A DNA stretch of 64,000 bases from Halobacillus massiliensis (GTDB lineage Bacteria; Bacillota; Bacilli; Bacillales; Halobacillaceae): NCBI RefSeq assembly GCF_900166625.1, contig NZ_LT800499.1:2707361-2771360 (forward strand), in the 5' to 3' direction. Both the position numbers and the translations under genes were made by a program. How positions within the stretch are numbered: the stretch's first letter is position 1; each line of letters opens with the position of its first letter. The notes under the pieces were generated by a model, which saw only the letters and a program-made list of their open reading frames with translations, did no database searches and was not told where the DNA came from. Below, in pieces: positions 53,026-60,906 of this stretch.

Positions 53026-53138
53026 CCCTCTCCCCCTCCTTTATTCCACATCACGGCACCGTACACGATACAAACGATTGGAGCTGCTATTGTACCAAAC
53101 CACGCAAAGCCCACCCAAAAATCATCAAAACCGAGCAT
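53022..53138 (-). CDS. Symporter small accessory protein
   Basis: A 38-residue peptide beginning MLGFDDFWVGFAWF and ending VYGAVMWNKGGGEG, with one transmembrane helix. It has the characteristic M-L-G-x-D-D-x-W-V start and W-N-K-G end of the tiny subunits found immediately upstream of SSS symporters. It is too short for most ORF finders. The ATG follows AGGAGGAA by eight bases. The stop overlaps the symporter ATG by four bases, so the two proteins are translationally coupled. Confidence 0.8.
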   Translation of the reverse strand: MLGFDDFWVGFAWFGTIAAPIVCIVYGAVMWNKGGGEG

Positions 53139-53204
53139 ATAAATTCCTCCTTTTGGCTTGTTTAATAATAGAGGGATAGTGTTTTAAAACAAAATCCACC
53201 TACA

Positions 53205-53218
53205 AGTAAACGCTTACA
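53205..53218 (-). promoter_or_regulatory. Perfect cre (CcpA) site before the symporter unit
   Basis: Minus strand TGTAAGCGTTTACT matches TGWAARCGYTWNCW at all 14 positions. It lies 67 bases upstream of the accessory-protein start, so CcpA repression of substrate uptake is likely. Confidence 0.75.
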
Positions 53219-53319
53219 AATTATTCTGAAATATGAAACAATTTCAGATTACCACTTGCTTTTTTATTTGATAAATACAATATTTGTAGCCTTAAGGGAC
53301 GAAATTTATATACTTATAA

Positions 53320-53345
53320 AAAAACAGGCCCTGTGGCCTGTTTTT
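53320..53345 (-). terminator. Terminator of hpaG1-hpaG2-hpaF
   Basis: AAAAACAGGCC (53320-53330), loop CTGT, GGCCTGTTTTT (53335-53345). It lies 35 bases past the hpaF stop codon and separates it from the symporter promoter. Confidence 0.85.
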
Positions 53346-53379
53346 AGTAATGCTGAAAAAAAATTCTCTTGTCCAGCCA

Positions 53380-53760
53380 TTATTTAAACCTTTCATGGAT
53401 ATTATTCATTTTATAGGTAGCATGCTGAAACTCGGCAAGTTCGAGGGATAATGCGAAAAAGTGGTCTTTTGCATAGGGTCCCGTATGCTTTTTTAATACA
53501 GAAAAGATACGCTCACACACTTCTTTTTTATCCTCTTCCTTTCGTCCGCTCCCTATTTTTACAATAGCATGAAGAAATGCATCATCTTCTTTTCCATCCG
53601 CAATTTGATAGTAATTGACTTCGTGAGCTCTAGAACGAATACCGCCGGTTGGAAACATGTCCTTACGCTCGATGAGTACATCATTGATACTTTTAAGAAT
53701 CTCCTGGATGTCGACATGTTTTAAAAGGTTATCGGTATATTCCAAAATAACATGAGGCAT
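53380..53760 (-). CDS. hpaF: 5-carboxymethyl-2-hydroxymuconate delta-isomerase
   Basis: A 126-residue tautomerase-superfamily enzyme that shifts the double bond of 5-carboxymethyl-2-hydroxymuconate. Pro2 (MPHVILEYTDNL), exposed after removal of Met1, is the expected catalytic base. GGIRSRAHEVNYYQIADG and AIVKIGSGRKEEDKK are family blocks. The ATG follows AAGGAGGGG. It is the third gene of the hpaG1-G2-F unit; the gap to hpaG2 is 11 bases. Confidence 0.93.
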   Translation of the reverse strand: MPHVILEYTDNLLKHVDIQEILKSINDVLIERKDMFPTGGIRSRAHEVNYYQIADGKEDDAFLHAIVKIGSGRKEEDKKEVCERIFSVLKKHTGPYAKDHFFALSLELAEFQHATYKMNNIHERFK

Positions 53761-53771
53761 GTTTCCCCTCC

Positions 53772-54506
53772 TTAATAAACCGTATTTTGCAGCCGGCCGA
53801 TTCCTTCTATTTCGGTGATTACTTCATCCCCGGCTTTCGTGTCAATCGTTCCTTTAGGAGTTCCCGTTAAAATAACATCACCTGGATTAAGAGTCATAAA
53901 GCTGCTCAAGTATTCAATGAGGGCGGGAATACTGAAAATCATATCCTTTGTGGATCCCTCTTGCACTTTGCTGCCATTAACATATGTTCTTAATTGCAGA
54001 TTCATCGGGTCCTCTATATCTTCACAGTTGACCAGCCACGGACCAATCGGAGTGCTGGCGTCTCTATTTTTCACTCTTAAATTAGGACGGTAGTAGTTTT
54101 CCAGGTAATCTCTAAAGGCATAATCATTGGCAATGGTGTATCCTGAAATAAAATGATAAGCCTCAGCTTCACTAACTTGTTTCGCTTGATGCCCGATAAC
54201 AACCGCCAGTTCACATTCGTAATGCATATTTGTGACATCTTCCGGCCTTTTTGTAAAACCTCTGTGCCCGATAAAGGTATTCGGACCTTTAAGAAAAACT
54301 AGAGGCTCTTCTGGTGCATTAAATTCCAGTTCACTGGCATGGTCGAAGTAATTAAGCCCTAATGCAAAGCATGTTCTCGCTTCTAATGGCGGCAGCCAGA
54401 CAACTTGCTGTTCACTGACAATTTGCCCATTAGACAGTTTAATCCCTTCTTCTGTATAGAACGCCTCAAAAATTTTCCCCTCGTACGCTACGCGCGCCTT
54501 TTTCAT
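53772..54506 (-). CDS. hpaG2: OPET decarboxylase / HHDD isomerase subunit 2 (HpaG C-half homologue)
   Basis: A 244-residue fumarylacetoacetate-hydrolase-fold enzyme corresponding to the C-terminal half of E. coli HpaG. Diagnostic blocks are CFALGLNYFDHASELEF, EEPLVFLKGPNT, the metal-site MHYECELAVVIGHQA and the FRDYLENYYRPNLRVKNRD segment. FMTLNPGDVILTGTPKGT closes the fold. The ATG follows GAGGAGGG and overlaps the hpaG1 stop by four bases. With hpaG1 it decarboxylates and isomerises the C8 triacid to the C7 diacid. Confidence 0.9.
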   Translation of the reverse strand: MKKARVAYEGKIFEAFYTEEGIKLSNGQIVSEQQVVWLPPLEARTCFALGLNYFDHASELEFNAPEEPLVFLKGPNTFIGHRGFTKRPEDVTNMHYECELAVVIGHQAKQVSEAEAYHFISGYTIANDYAFRDYLENYYRPNLRVKNRDASTPIGPWLVNCEDIEDPMNLQLRTYVNGSKVQEGSTKDMIFSIPALIEYLSSFMTLNPGDVILTGTPKGTIDTKAGDEVITEIEGIGRLQNTVY

Positions 54507-55249
54507 AGCCGGTCCCTCCTCACGCTGTTTTCCAGACGACCCACCTCATCGATTTCTATAGTGATTAAGTCACCGTCTCCAGCTAATGGAGGATGTGCTC
54601 CAGTTCCTGCAATTAAAAGGTCTCCTGCATTAAGCGTCATAAATTCAGTTACATCACGAAGCAGTTCAGGAATAGTACGTACCAGGCGGCTCGTGTGAAA
54701 ATCCTGCATTAGTTCGTTATTTATAAAAACTTTTATGCCTAAGTTATGCGGGTCGCTGACTGCTGCTGCCGGTACAATCCACGGCCCCACCGGACAGAAT
54801 CCGTCTCTTGCCTTTTCTTTAACAGCCGGACGAAACAGACTGTTATGCGGAAGGCTTACATCATTCACAATAGTAAACCCTTCGATATAATCAAATGCGT
54901 CTTTAGCTGAAACTTTTTCAGCTTTTATTCCTATTACGATACCAAGTCCGGCGGATATTTGAATTTGATTTGAATTTAAAGGAAGCGGAATGGCTGACTG
55001 GTGTCCAGTTAATGTATTAATTGGTTTAATGTAAAGAACCGGGGCCTTAGGCGGCTGGTTATAAGGGGCTTCTTTAAATCTCTCCTTCATAATCTCTACT
55101 TCAAAACGGTCGTTAAGGAGAGTTCCATACACTGTTCCATTAACGGGTGAGGCCCAGGAATGAATAAAATTATTATGAGTATTTAGAAGCTGAGCATCAA
55201 TTTCTTCTAAAAAGTGGTGTCCATTGATTCGCGCTTTTACTTTTGTCAT
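54503..55249 (-). CDS. hpaG1: OPET decarboxylase / HHDD isomerase subunit 1 (HpaG N-half homologue)
   Basis: A 248-residue FAH-fold protein corresponding to the N-terminal half of E. coli HpaG. Matching blocks are APYNQPPKAPVLYIKPINTL, SAGLGIVIGIKAEKVSAKDA, FTIVNDVSLPHNSLFRPAVK and KARDGFCPVGPWIV. The metal ligand motif HYE-x-E of hpaG2 is replaced here, as in the N-half of HpaG. The ATG follows AAGGAGGCG. It is the first gene of hpaG1-G2-F, which has its own promoter region upstream of 55249. Confidence 0.88.
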   Translation of the reverse strand: MTKVKARINGHHFLEEIDAQLLNTHNNFIHSWASPVNGTVYGTLLNDRFEVEIMKERFKEAPYNQPPKAPVLYIKPINTLTGHQSAIPLPLNSNQIQISAGLGIVIGIKAEKVSAKDAFDYIEGFTIVNDVSLPHNSLFRPAVKEKARDGFCPVGPWIVPAAAVSDPHNLGIKVFINNELMQDFHTSRLVRTIPELLRDVTEFMTLNAGDLLIAGTGAHPPLAGDGDLITIEIDEVGRLENSVRRDRL

Positions 55250-55432
55250 TAAATTTCGCCTCCTTTGTTTTTTAAATATTCAATAATTATAAAATATCAT
55301 TTGCTTATTTATATTAGAAATATGTATAACCTTTATATTCTATATGATTAAAGTATTATGAGTTAAAGAGTTAATATTTTCTGTTGAGAAGATTCTTTTT
55401 AATGGGCGGGTATTAATTATAAGGAGAGAAAA

Positions 55433-55542
55433 GAGCTGGGAAATGACTCGCTTTCCGCGGGGAGCCGGTGAGCTAGCTCGTTGCACTCGCGGATCTCACT
55501 CTGGCTCTATCTCCCTGCAGGAGTCTTGCCATTTCCCTTCCT
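55433..55542 (-). repeat. Type A palindromic repeat, copy 6
   Basis: First of three tandem minus-orientation copies. GAGCTGGGAAATGACTCGCT begins it, and CTGCAGGAGTCTTGCC and ATTTCCCTTCC end it. It has the full apical part with CTAGCTCGTTGCACTCGCGG. The right neighbour unit repeats almost exactly after about 160 bases. Confidence 0.85.
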
Positions 55543-55567
55543 TTTCTCTGAGAAGGGAAAAAAGACG

Positions 55568-55703
55568 GTTCCGTTTCCGGTAGTAAGAGAAACGCGGCTG
55601 GGAAATAACTCGCTTTCCGCGGGGAGCCGGTGAGCTAGCTCGTTGCACTCGCGGATCTCACCCTGGCTCTATCTCCCTGCAGGAGTCTCGTCATTTCCCT
55701 TCC
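55568..55703 (-). repeat. Type A palindromic repeat, copy 7
   Basis: Second tandem copy. The left terminus GTTCCGTTTCC lies at 55568-55579; the core is 55595-55703. The spacer carrying AAAAAAGACGGTTCCGTTTC is the same as that after this copy, showing that whole units were duplicated. Confidence 0.85.
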
Positions 55704-55729
55704 TTTTCTCTAAGAAGGGAAAAAAGACG

Positions 55730-55893
55730 GTTCCGTTTCCGGTAGTAAGAGAAACGCGGCTTGGAAACAACTCGCTTTCCGCGGGGAGCCGGTGAGCTAG
55801 CTCGTTGCACTCGCGGATCTCACCATGGCTCTATCTCCCTGCAGGAGTCTCGCCATTTCCCAGCCTCTTTAACGTTGATGGTGTAAACGGAAC
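55730..55893 (-). repeat. Type A palindromic repeat, copy 8 (complete, MITE-like)
   Basis: Third tandem copy. GTTCCGTTTCC (55730-55740) and GTAAACGGAAC (55883-55893) form terminal inverted repeats around the core 55757-55867. Total length is 164 bp, the same as copy 1 at the other end of the window and in opposite orientation. Confidence 0.85.
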
Positions 55894-55956
55894 ACTATAT
55901 TTGGACTCTCCCTTAGTCCTCTTACGTTAAGGTTCCCTTAATCAATTAATCATAAA

Positions 55957-56075
55957 GGGCCGGGGGAAACAACGAGACTCCTATGGGAGAAAAGAACAGG
56001 GTAAGATCCCGGAGGGCGAAAAGCCCGAGGAAGCTTACCGTTCGCCCATGGAAAGCGAGTTGTTTCCCCTGGCCC
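55957..56075 (+). repeat. Type B palindromic repeat, copy 4
   Basis: GGGCCGGGGGAAACAACGAG to TTTCCCCTGGCCC, with apical GGGC-GAAAA-GCCC and CCCATGGAAAGCGAG intact. The right terminus is altered (GTAAACGAAAA). Confidence 0.85.
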
Positions 56076-56149
56076 TGTTCTCTTTATCAAGGTAAACGAA
56101 AAATCGGTATTTCTTTCAACTTTCTATCAAATTTATTGTCACTATTCCA

Positions 56150-56322
56150 TGTTTCTTTACTTTAATAAACATAAAGGGCCGGGGGAAACGGCGAGACTCC
56201 TATGGGAGGATAGAACAGGGTGAGATCCCGGAGGGCGAAAAGCCCGAGGAAGCTCACCGTTCTCCCATGGAAAGCGAGTTGTTTCCCCTGGCCCGGTTCT
56301 CTTTATCCAAGGTAAACGGAAC
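56150..56322 (+). repeat. Type B palindromic repeat, copy 5 (complete)
   Basis: The core 56176-56295 has all type B blocks. TAAACGGAAC ends it at 56313-56322. GTTTCTTTAC just upstream is the likely degenerate left terminus. The region 55250-56376 thus consists almost entirely of repeat copies plus the hpaG1 promoter. Confidence 0.85.
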
Positions 56323-56376
56323 TCCTTTTCATAAATCTTAAGATAAAATCCTCAGATAATTCCCTATAGAATCCAG

Positions 56377-57237
56377 TCAAATAAGTTTACTAAATTGAGA
56401 TTTAAAGAAATTCCAAATTAGTTCTGTCGCATCAAGCTGTTCACAAACTGCGCCTGCCCCCATCTTTTTTTGAAATGCAGGACCTCCTGGCCATGTATGG
56501 CCCGACTCGCTCATAGCATAAAAGACTACCTCGTTATTTTGAGATTTGTAAGTTACTTTCGTCACTTCCCCTGTTTTTTCCTTATGTTCTTCTACAGGAA
56601 AAGGAAGGGACTTTGCAAACTCATAAACGGTCTGCTCTGCTGATAATAGCTGATCAATTTCATAATCAGAGGTATAGTTTCCATCAAAAGGAACGACGGG
56701 ATCTTTTTCCCCCATGAAGAAAATCAATGGCATAGGCTGCTTCCAGTGCGTTTTTTCTGCTATTTCTTTAACGACTGGTCCTCCCACGCCTCCTACCCCT
56801 GCAAACTTTTCCGGATATTCAATTGCTAATTTAAGAGAAAAAGCTGAACCATTTGAGAAACCGTTCAAAAATATTTTTTCTTCATCAATAACCTTCTTCT
56901 TACTAAAAACATCAATTATATTCAAAATAAAGCCAGCATCATTGATCTCATTTTGACAGGAAAGGTTTTTATTCCTTCCTTCGTTCCATTGTCTTGTCAT
57001 TGGTTTATTCTGCTCTACCATGAGAGCTTCTGGAAAAACAAAGCAGGCCTCTTCTATCCATTGCCTTTCATACCATGTCGTAAGCGCCATATGATGCTTT
57101 GCGCTGCTTCCAGCTCCATGAAAGCAGAATACAAGGGGCACTGGCCCCTTGTTACTTTCCGGCAGGGTATAGTAATATACTCTTTCTCCATCCTTCGATG
57201 GCATTGTTTCTTTTATTACTTGGATTTGTGATTTCAT
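56377..57237 (-). CDS. PHB-depolymerase / esterase-like alpha/beta hydrolase
   Basis: A 286-residue cytoplasmic esterase of the LpqC/polyhydroxybutyrate depolymerase family. The fold shows LVFCFHGAGSSAKHH (oxyanion), the nucleophile Ser in IFLNGFSNGSAFSLK, the acid Asp in FFMGEKDPVVPFDG and the catalytic His in MSESGHTWPGG. There is no signal peptide. ATG 57237 is preferred, with AAAGGA upstream; an ATG at 57255 overlaps the nhaC-type stop codon but has no site. It is the last gene of the aminotransferase-dehydrogenase operon and might hydrolyse a CoA or other ester formed there. Confidence 0.75.
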   Translation of the reverse strand: MKSQIQVIKETMPSKDGERVYYYTLPESNKGPVPLVFCFHGAGSSAKHHMALTTWYERQWIEEACFVFPEALMVEQNKPMTRQWNEGRNKNLSCQNEINDAGFILNIIDVFSKKKVIDEEKIFLNGFSNGSAFSLKLAIEYPEKFAGVGGVGGPVVKEIAEKTHWKQPMPLIFFMGEKDPVVPFDGNYTSDYEIDQLLSAEQTVYEFAKSLPFPVEEHKEKTGEVTKVTYKSQNNEVVFYAMSESGHTWPGGPAFQKKMGAGAVCEQLDATELIWNFFKSQFSKLI

Positions 57238-57251
57238 TGTTATCCTTTCTA

Positions 57252-58670
57252 TCATGCGTCTTTTTCTATTAATTTTCCCTCATAGTCTACCACTTCTTTA
57301 TTTAATGGTGTCAGAGAAAAGCCAGTATATCCATATATAATCGCAATCAATGGAGTAATAAAACATAGAAAAGAATATGGAATATAACCCATCCCTATGT
57401 TAAGGGTAGACATTATGAAAACGCCTGTTACTCCCCATGGGATTAAGGGATGAATAATAGTTCCAGCATCCTCTAAAGTGCGTGATAAGTTTTTTGGATG
57501 GAGATTTGCATTTTTGTAACTCTCCTCAAGCATCTGTCCTGGAAGTATGATAGATAAGTACTGCTCCCCTATCGTTACATTGACACCAAGGCAGGATAAT
57601 ACGGTAGCAAGCACCACGTTTCCGCGGTTTTTCAGGAAATCTCTGATTCCGTTAATTGCCGCATGGGCAATCCCGATTTCTTTAACAATCCCGCCAAATG
57701 AAAGAGCAATTAGTATGAGCGATACTCCAAACAACATGCTGTCTAAGCCACCGATGGACAGAAGACTGTCAATGGCTTCATCTCCTGTCTCAGCTGTATA
57801 TCCAAAATGAGAGGTATTCATTATTTCGCCAATCGTTACACCAGGTACGGTATAGAACGTAGTCAAAGCTGCAGCCGCAATCCCCATAATTAAAGCAGGG
57901 ATCGAACTGACCCGAATAAAAGCCAAAATAATAATGAGAAGCGGTGAAATTAAGGTTACGGGAGTAATTGGGAATTCAGCTTCAAGGATCGTTATCATAC
58001 TGTTTACATTCGACGTATTGGCTGCCTCTTGTGTTGACATAAAGCTGAGGAGTCCAAAGATCATCAGTGTAATTATAAGACTTGGCACCGTCGTCCACAT
58101 CATATGTCTGATATGTTCAAAGATATCCACTTTGCCCGTTGCCGAAGCCAAGTTCGTTGTATCAGAGAGCGGCGACATTTTATCCCCAAACATAGCACCA
58201 CAGACGATAGCCCCAGCTGTCATTGCAGGTGAAATTTCCATTCCATAAGCGACTCCCATTAAAGCGATTCCTATTGTACTTAAGGCACTCCAGGAACTTC
58301 CGGTCATCGTTGCAACTACTGCCGTAATTATTACGGCTGATACTAGAAAAATCGATGGTGACAAAACGTGCAGGCCGTAGTACGTTATGGTTTGGACGGT
58401 ACCATTTAATACCCATATGCCTACAAGAACTCCGATAAGACTTAGTATCAAGATTGCAGGCACCCCATGGGAAACTCCCTTAGTCACGGCCTTTTCTAAA
58501 TCCTTCCACGTATAGCCAAGTTTCAACCCGTAAAGGGCCACAATAACGGCAGCTCCAATAATGGGAATATGGGGAGCAGCACCAAATTCCAAAATACTTA
58601 CACCAAGAACGGCTACAACGACGGCAAATATAACAAGCGACATGCTAAAGGACGGAATTCTTTTTTCCAC
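57252..58670 (-). CDS. NhaC-family Na+/H+ (or Na+/carboxylate) antiporter
   Basis: A 472-residue membrane protein with 11-12 spans. NhaC-family blocks are MTGSSWSALSTIGIALMGVA near residue 125, GAMFGDKMSPLSDTTNLAS near 160 and the C-terminal DAGTIIHPLIPWGVTG. The GTG start follows AAAGGAGG by six bases. Members move Na+ against H+ or exchange malate and lactate. Placement inside a keto-acid dehydrogenase operon favours an organic-acid role, but this is inference. Confidence 0.85.
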   Translation of the reverse strand: MEKRIPSFSMSLVIFAVVVAVLGVSILEFGAAPHIPIIGAAVIVALYGLKLGYTWKDLEKAVTKGVSHGVPAILILSLIGVLVGIWVLNGTVQTITYYGLHVLSPSIFLVSAVIITAVVATMTGSSWSALSTIGIALMGVAYGMEISPAMTAGAIVCGAMFGDKMSPLSDTTNLASATGKVDIFEHIRHMMWTTVPSLIITLMIFGLLSFMSTQEAANTSNVNSMITILEAEFPITPVTLISPLLIIILAFIRVSSIPALIMGIAAAALTTFYTVPGVTIGEIMNTSHFGYTAETGDEAIDSLLSIGGLDSMLFGVSLILIALSFGGIVKEIGIAHAAINGIRDFLKNRGNVVLATVLSCLGVNVTIGEQYLSIILPGQMLEESYKNANLHPKNLSRTLEDAGTIIHPLIPWGVTGVFIMSTLNIGMGYIPYSFLCFITPLIAIIYGYTGFSLTPLNKEVVDYEGKLIEKDA

Positions 58671-58682
58671 AGTAGGCCTCCT

Positions 58683-59888
58683 TTAAATGAGCTTTAACAT
58701 CATCTGACCAGGATTTTGAATAAAACCTATAAAACGGTTGATAAAAGCTGCCGCCTGGGCTCCGTCAGCTACTCGATGATCAAAGGTAAAGGAAACATTC
58801 ATTACATCTCGTATAACAATTTCATCATTAATAACTACAGGAGTTCGTTTTGTTTTATGAAAAGCGATTAGTCCTGTTTCTGGATAATTTAAAATCGGTG
58901 TTGCTCCTGTACTTCCAAGTGGGCCTACGTTACTCATCGTAAACGTCCCGCCAGTAAGGTCACTTGAAGATAGCTCATTGTTTTTTGCTTTTTTCGTGAG
59001 TTCCTTCATTTCCGCATGAATGATCTCTATTGATTTATGTTCCACATTCTTAATCACTGGAACAATCAATCCCTCTTCTGTATCGGTAGCTAAGCCAATG
59101 TTATAAACTTCCTCCAGCTTAATCCGTCCTTCTTCTTCTTCAAGTTTAGCATTGAAAATCCGGTATTCTTTTAAAGATTGCTGAAGAGCTTTAATAAAGA
59201 ATGCAGCGACAGATATCCCTATTCCCTGACTCTTTAAGCTCTGCTTTAAGGCAAGTAAGTCTGTCATCATCACCTCATCAAAATGTGTTACGTGTGGAGC
59301 TGTGTAAAGAGACTGTGTCATTTTCTTGGCGATTTGTTTTCTTCTTCCGCGAAAAGGTAAGTAATTCTCCTCTTTCACATCCTGACCATGCTCAGTACTT
59401 TCCTCCCGTATCCCTTTAGTTTTTGTATGCGCTTTCATAAAGTTAAACACGTCATGATCCATGATTCTTCCTGATGGGCCCGTACCTTGTACTTCTTCAA
59501 GTTTGACACCATTTTCTCTTGCTATTCGACGAGTATGAGGAGATGCCTGAACCCGCTGGCTCGGATTTTCCAATTGAAAAGGCTTTGTGCTTAACGTGCT
59601 CGGGCCATCTGACCTTGTATCCCTGCTTACGAGCATCGTCTTTGTTTCTTCCTGATCTTGCGTGCGAATCGATAGAATAGTGGACCCTACTTCTACAATA
59701 TCTCCGATTCCTGCACAAATTTCTTCGACTACCCCCGCTGAAGGGGCTGTAAGCTCAGCTGTCATTTTGTCTGTCTGAATTTCTACCAACGGCTCATCAT
59801 TCTTTACTCTCTGTCCAGCTTTTACGAAATAGTGAACAATTTCTGCCTCGTGCATTCCTTCACCGATATCATGCAGTTTGACCTCCAT
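58683..59888 (-). CDS. 2-oxoacid dehydrogenase E2 (dihydrolipoamide acyltransferase)
   Basis: A 401-residue E2 core protein. One lipoyl domain lies at 1-75, with the lipoyl Lys41 in EIQTDKMTAELTAP. The peripheral-subunit-binding domain (about 114-150) contains ASPHTRRIARENGVKLEEV and GTGPSGRIM. The acyltransferase domain (about 170-401) has the catalytic SFTFDHRVADGAQAA. Substrate class (branched-chain, aromatic or acetoin) is not fixed by sequence. The ATG follows AAGGAGG. Order E1a-E1b-E2 with no E3 means E3 comes from elsewhere. Confidence 0.9.
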   Translation of the reverse strand: MEVKLHDIGEGMHEAEIVHYFVKAGQRVKNDEPLVEIQTDKMTAELTAPSAGVVEEICAGIGDIVEVGSTILSIRTQDQEETKTMLVSRDTRSDGPSTLSTKPFQLENPSQRVQASPHTRRIARENGVKLEEVQGTGPSGRIMDHDVFNFMKAHTKTKGIREESTEHGQDVKEENYLPFRGRRKQIAKKMTQSLYTAPHVTHFDEVMMTDLLALKQSLKSQGIGISVAAFFIKALQQSLKEYRIFNAKLEEEEGRIKLEEVYNIGLATDTEEGLIVPVIKNVEHKSIEIIHAEMKELTKKAKNNELSSSDLTGGTFTMSNVGPLGSTGATPILNYPETGLIAFHKTKRTPVVINDEIVIRDVMNVSFTFDHRVADGAQAAAFINRFIGFIQNPGQMMLKLI

Positions 59889-59904
59889 AAGCTTTTTTGC
59901 CTCC

Positions 59905-60906
59905 TTAGTCGCGCAATACTTCTTTTACACTTGAAATAATTTTATTCATACTCGGAAGGTAGTCCTGTTCCAAAGAATAAACAGGAACAGAAGTATCAAA
60001 ACCAGTTACTTTTTGTACAGGTGCCTTTAAATAATAGAAACAAACATCGTTAATAACGGAGATAATATCCGCACATACTCCACCTGTTTCAGGAGCTTCC
60101 TGCACGACAACCACCCTCCCTGTTTTCTCTACAGAAGCTTTTATCGAATCTTTATCGAGGGGATAAAGAGTTCTAAGATCGATAATTTCACACGTCTGGT
60201 GATTGTCCGCTTCCCACTTTTTCACAGCTTCCGCCGTATCTGAAACCATAGCTCCCCAAGTAAAAATCGTTACATCTTTACCTTCTTTAACTACGGCAGC
60301 CTTTCCAAGCTCCAATGAGTATTTATTATCCGGGACGTCCAGGCGTCCTGACCGGTAACAGCGCATCGGCTCTAAAAACAAAACAGGGTCTGGATCTTCA
60401 ATGCTTGCAATGAGTAAACCTTTCGCATCGTAACTGTTAGAGGGAACAACCACTTTTAACCCGGGAATGTGGGTAAACAATGCTTCTACGCTATCTGAAT
60501 GAATTTCCGGGGCTTTCACTCCTGCGCCATATGGAGCACGGATGACAATAGGAACCGTATACCTTCCTAAAGTACGCTGGCGCAGCCTGGTTGCGTGTGT
60601 CATGATTTGATTAAAGGCCGGATAAATGAAACCAAAAAACTGCATCTCACAGATCGGTTTAAAGCCGTTTACCGCAAGACCTATTGATGTTCCTATGATA
60701 CCTGATTCAGCTAATGGTGTATCAATGACCCGCTCTTCTCCAAACTCCTTGTACAGTCCATCAGTAGCGCGAAATACTCCTCCGTTAACTCCGACATCTT
60801 CCCCTAAGACAATGATTGAATCATCTTCTTTCATCATGGTCCTCATTCCATCTGTAAGGGCCTGCACCATTGTCAGCTTCTTCACTTCTGCTGCTATCGT
60901 CGTCAT
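59905..60906 (-). CDS. 2-oxoacid dehydrogenase E1 component, beta subunit
   Basis: A 333-residue transketolase-like beta subunit that binds the pyrimidine end of TPP and the lipoyl arm. Visible motifs are VLGEDVGVNGGVFRATDGL, DTPLAESGIIGTSIGLAVNG (Glu for TPP activation), and VVVVQEAPETGGVCADI. It resembles branched-chain BkdAB and the PdhB family. Its ATG overlaps the E1-alpha stop by one base, with GGAGG upstream. The substrate is inferred from context only. Confidence 0.9.
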   Translation of the reverse strand: MTTIAAEVKKLTMVQALTDGMRTMMKEDDSIIVLGEDVGVNGGVFRATDGLYKEFGEERVIDTPLAESGIIGTSIGLAVNGFKPICEMQFFGFIYPAFNQIMTHATRLRQRTLGRYTVPIVIRAPYGAGVKAPEIHSDSVEALFTHIPGLKVVVPSNSYDAKGLLIASIEDPDPVLFLEPMRCYRSGRLDVPDNKYSLELGKAAVVKEGKDVTIFTWGAMVSDTAEAVKKWEADNHQTCEIIDLRTLYPLDKDSIKASVEKTGRVVVVQEAPETGGVCADIISVINDVCFYYLKAPVQKVTGFDTSVPVYSLEQDYLPSMNKIISSVKEVLRD

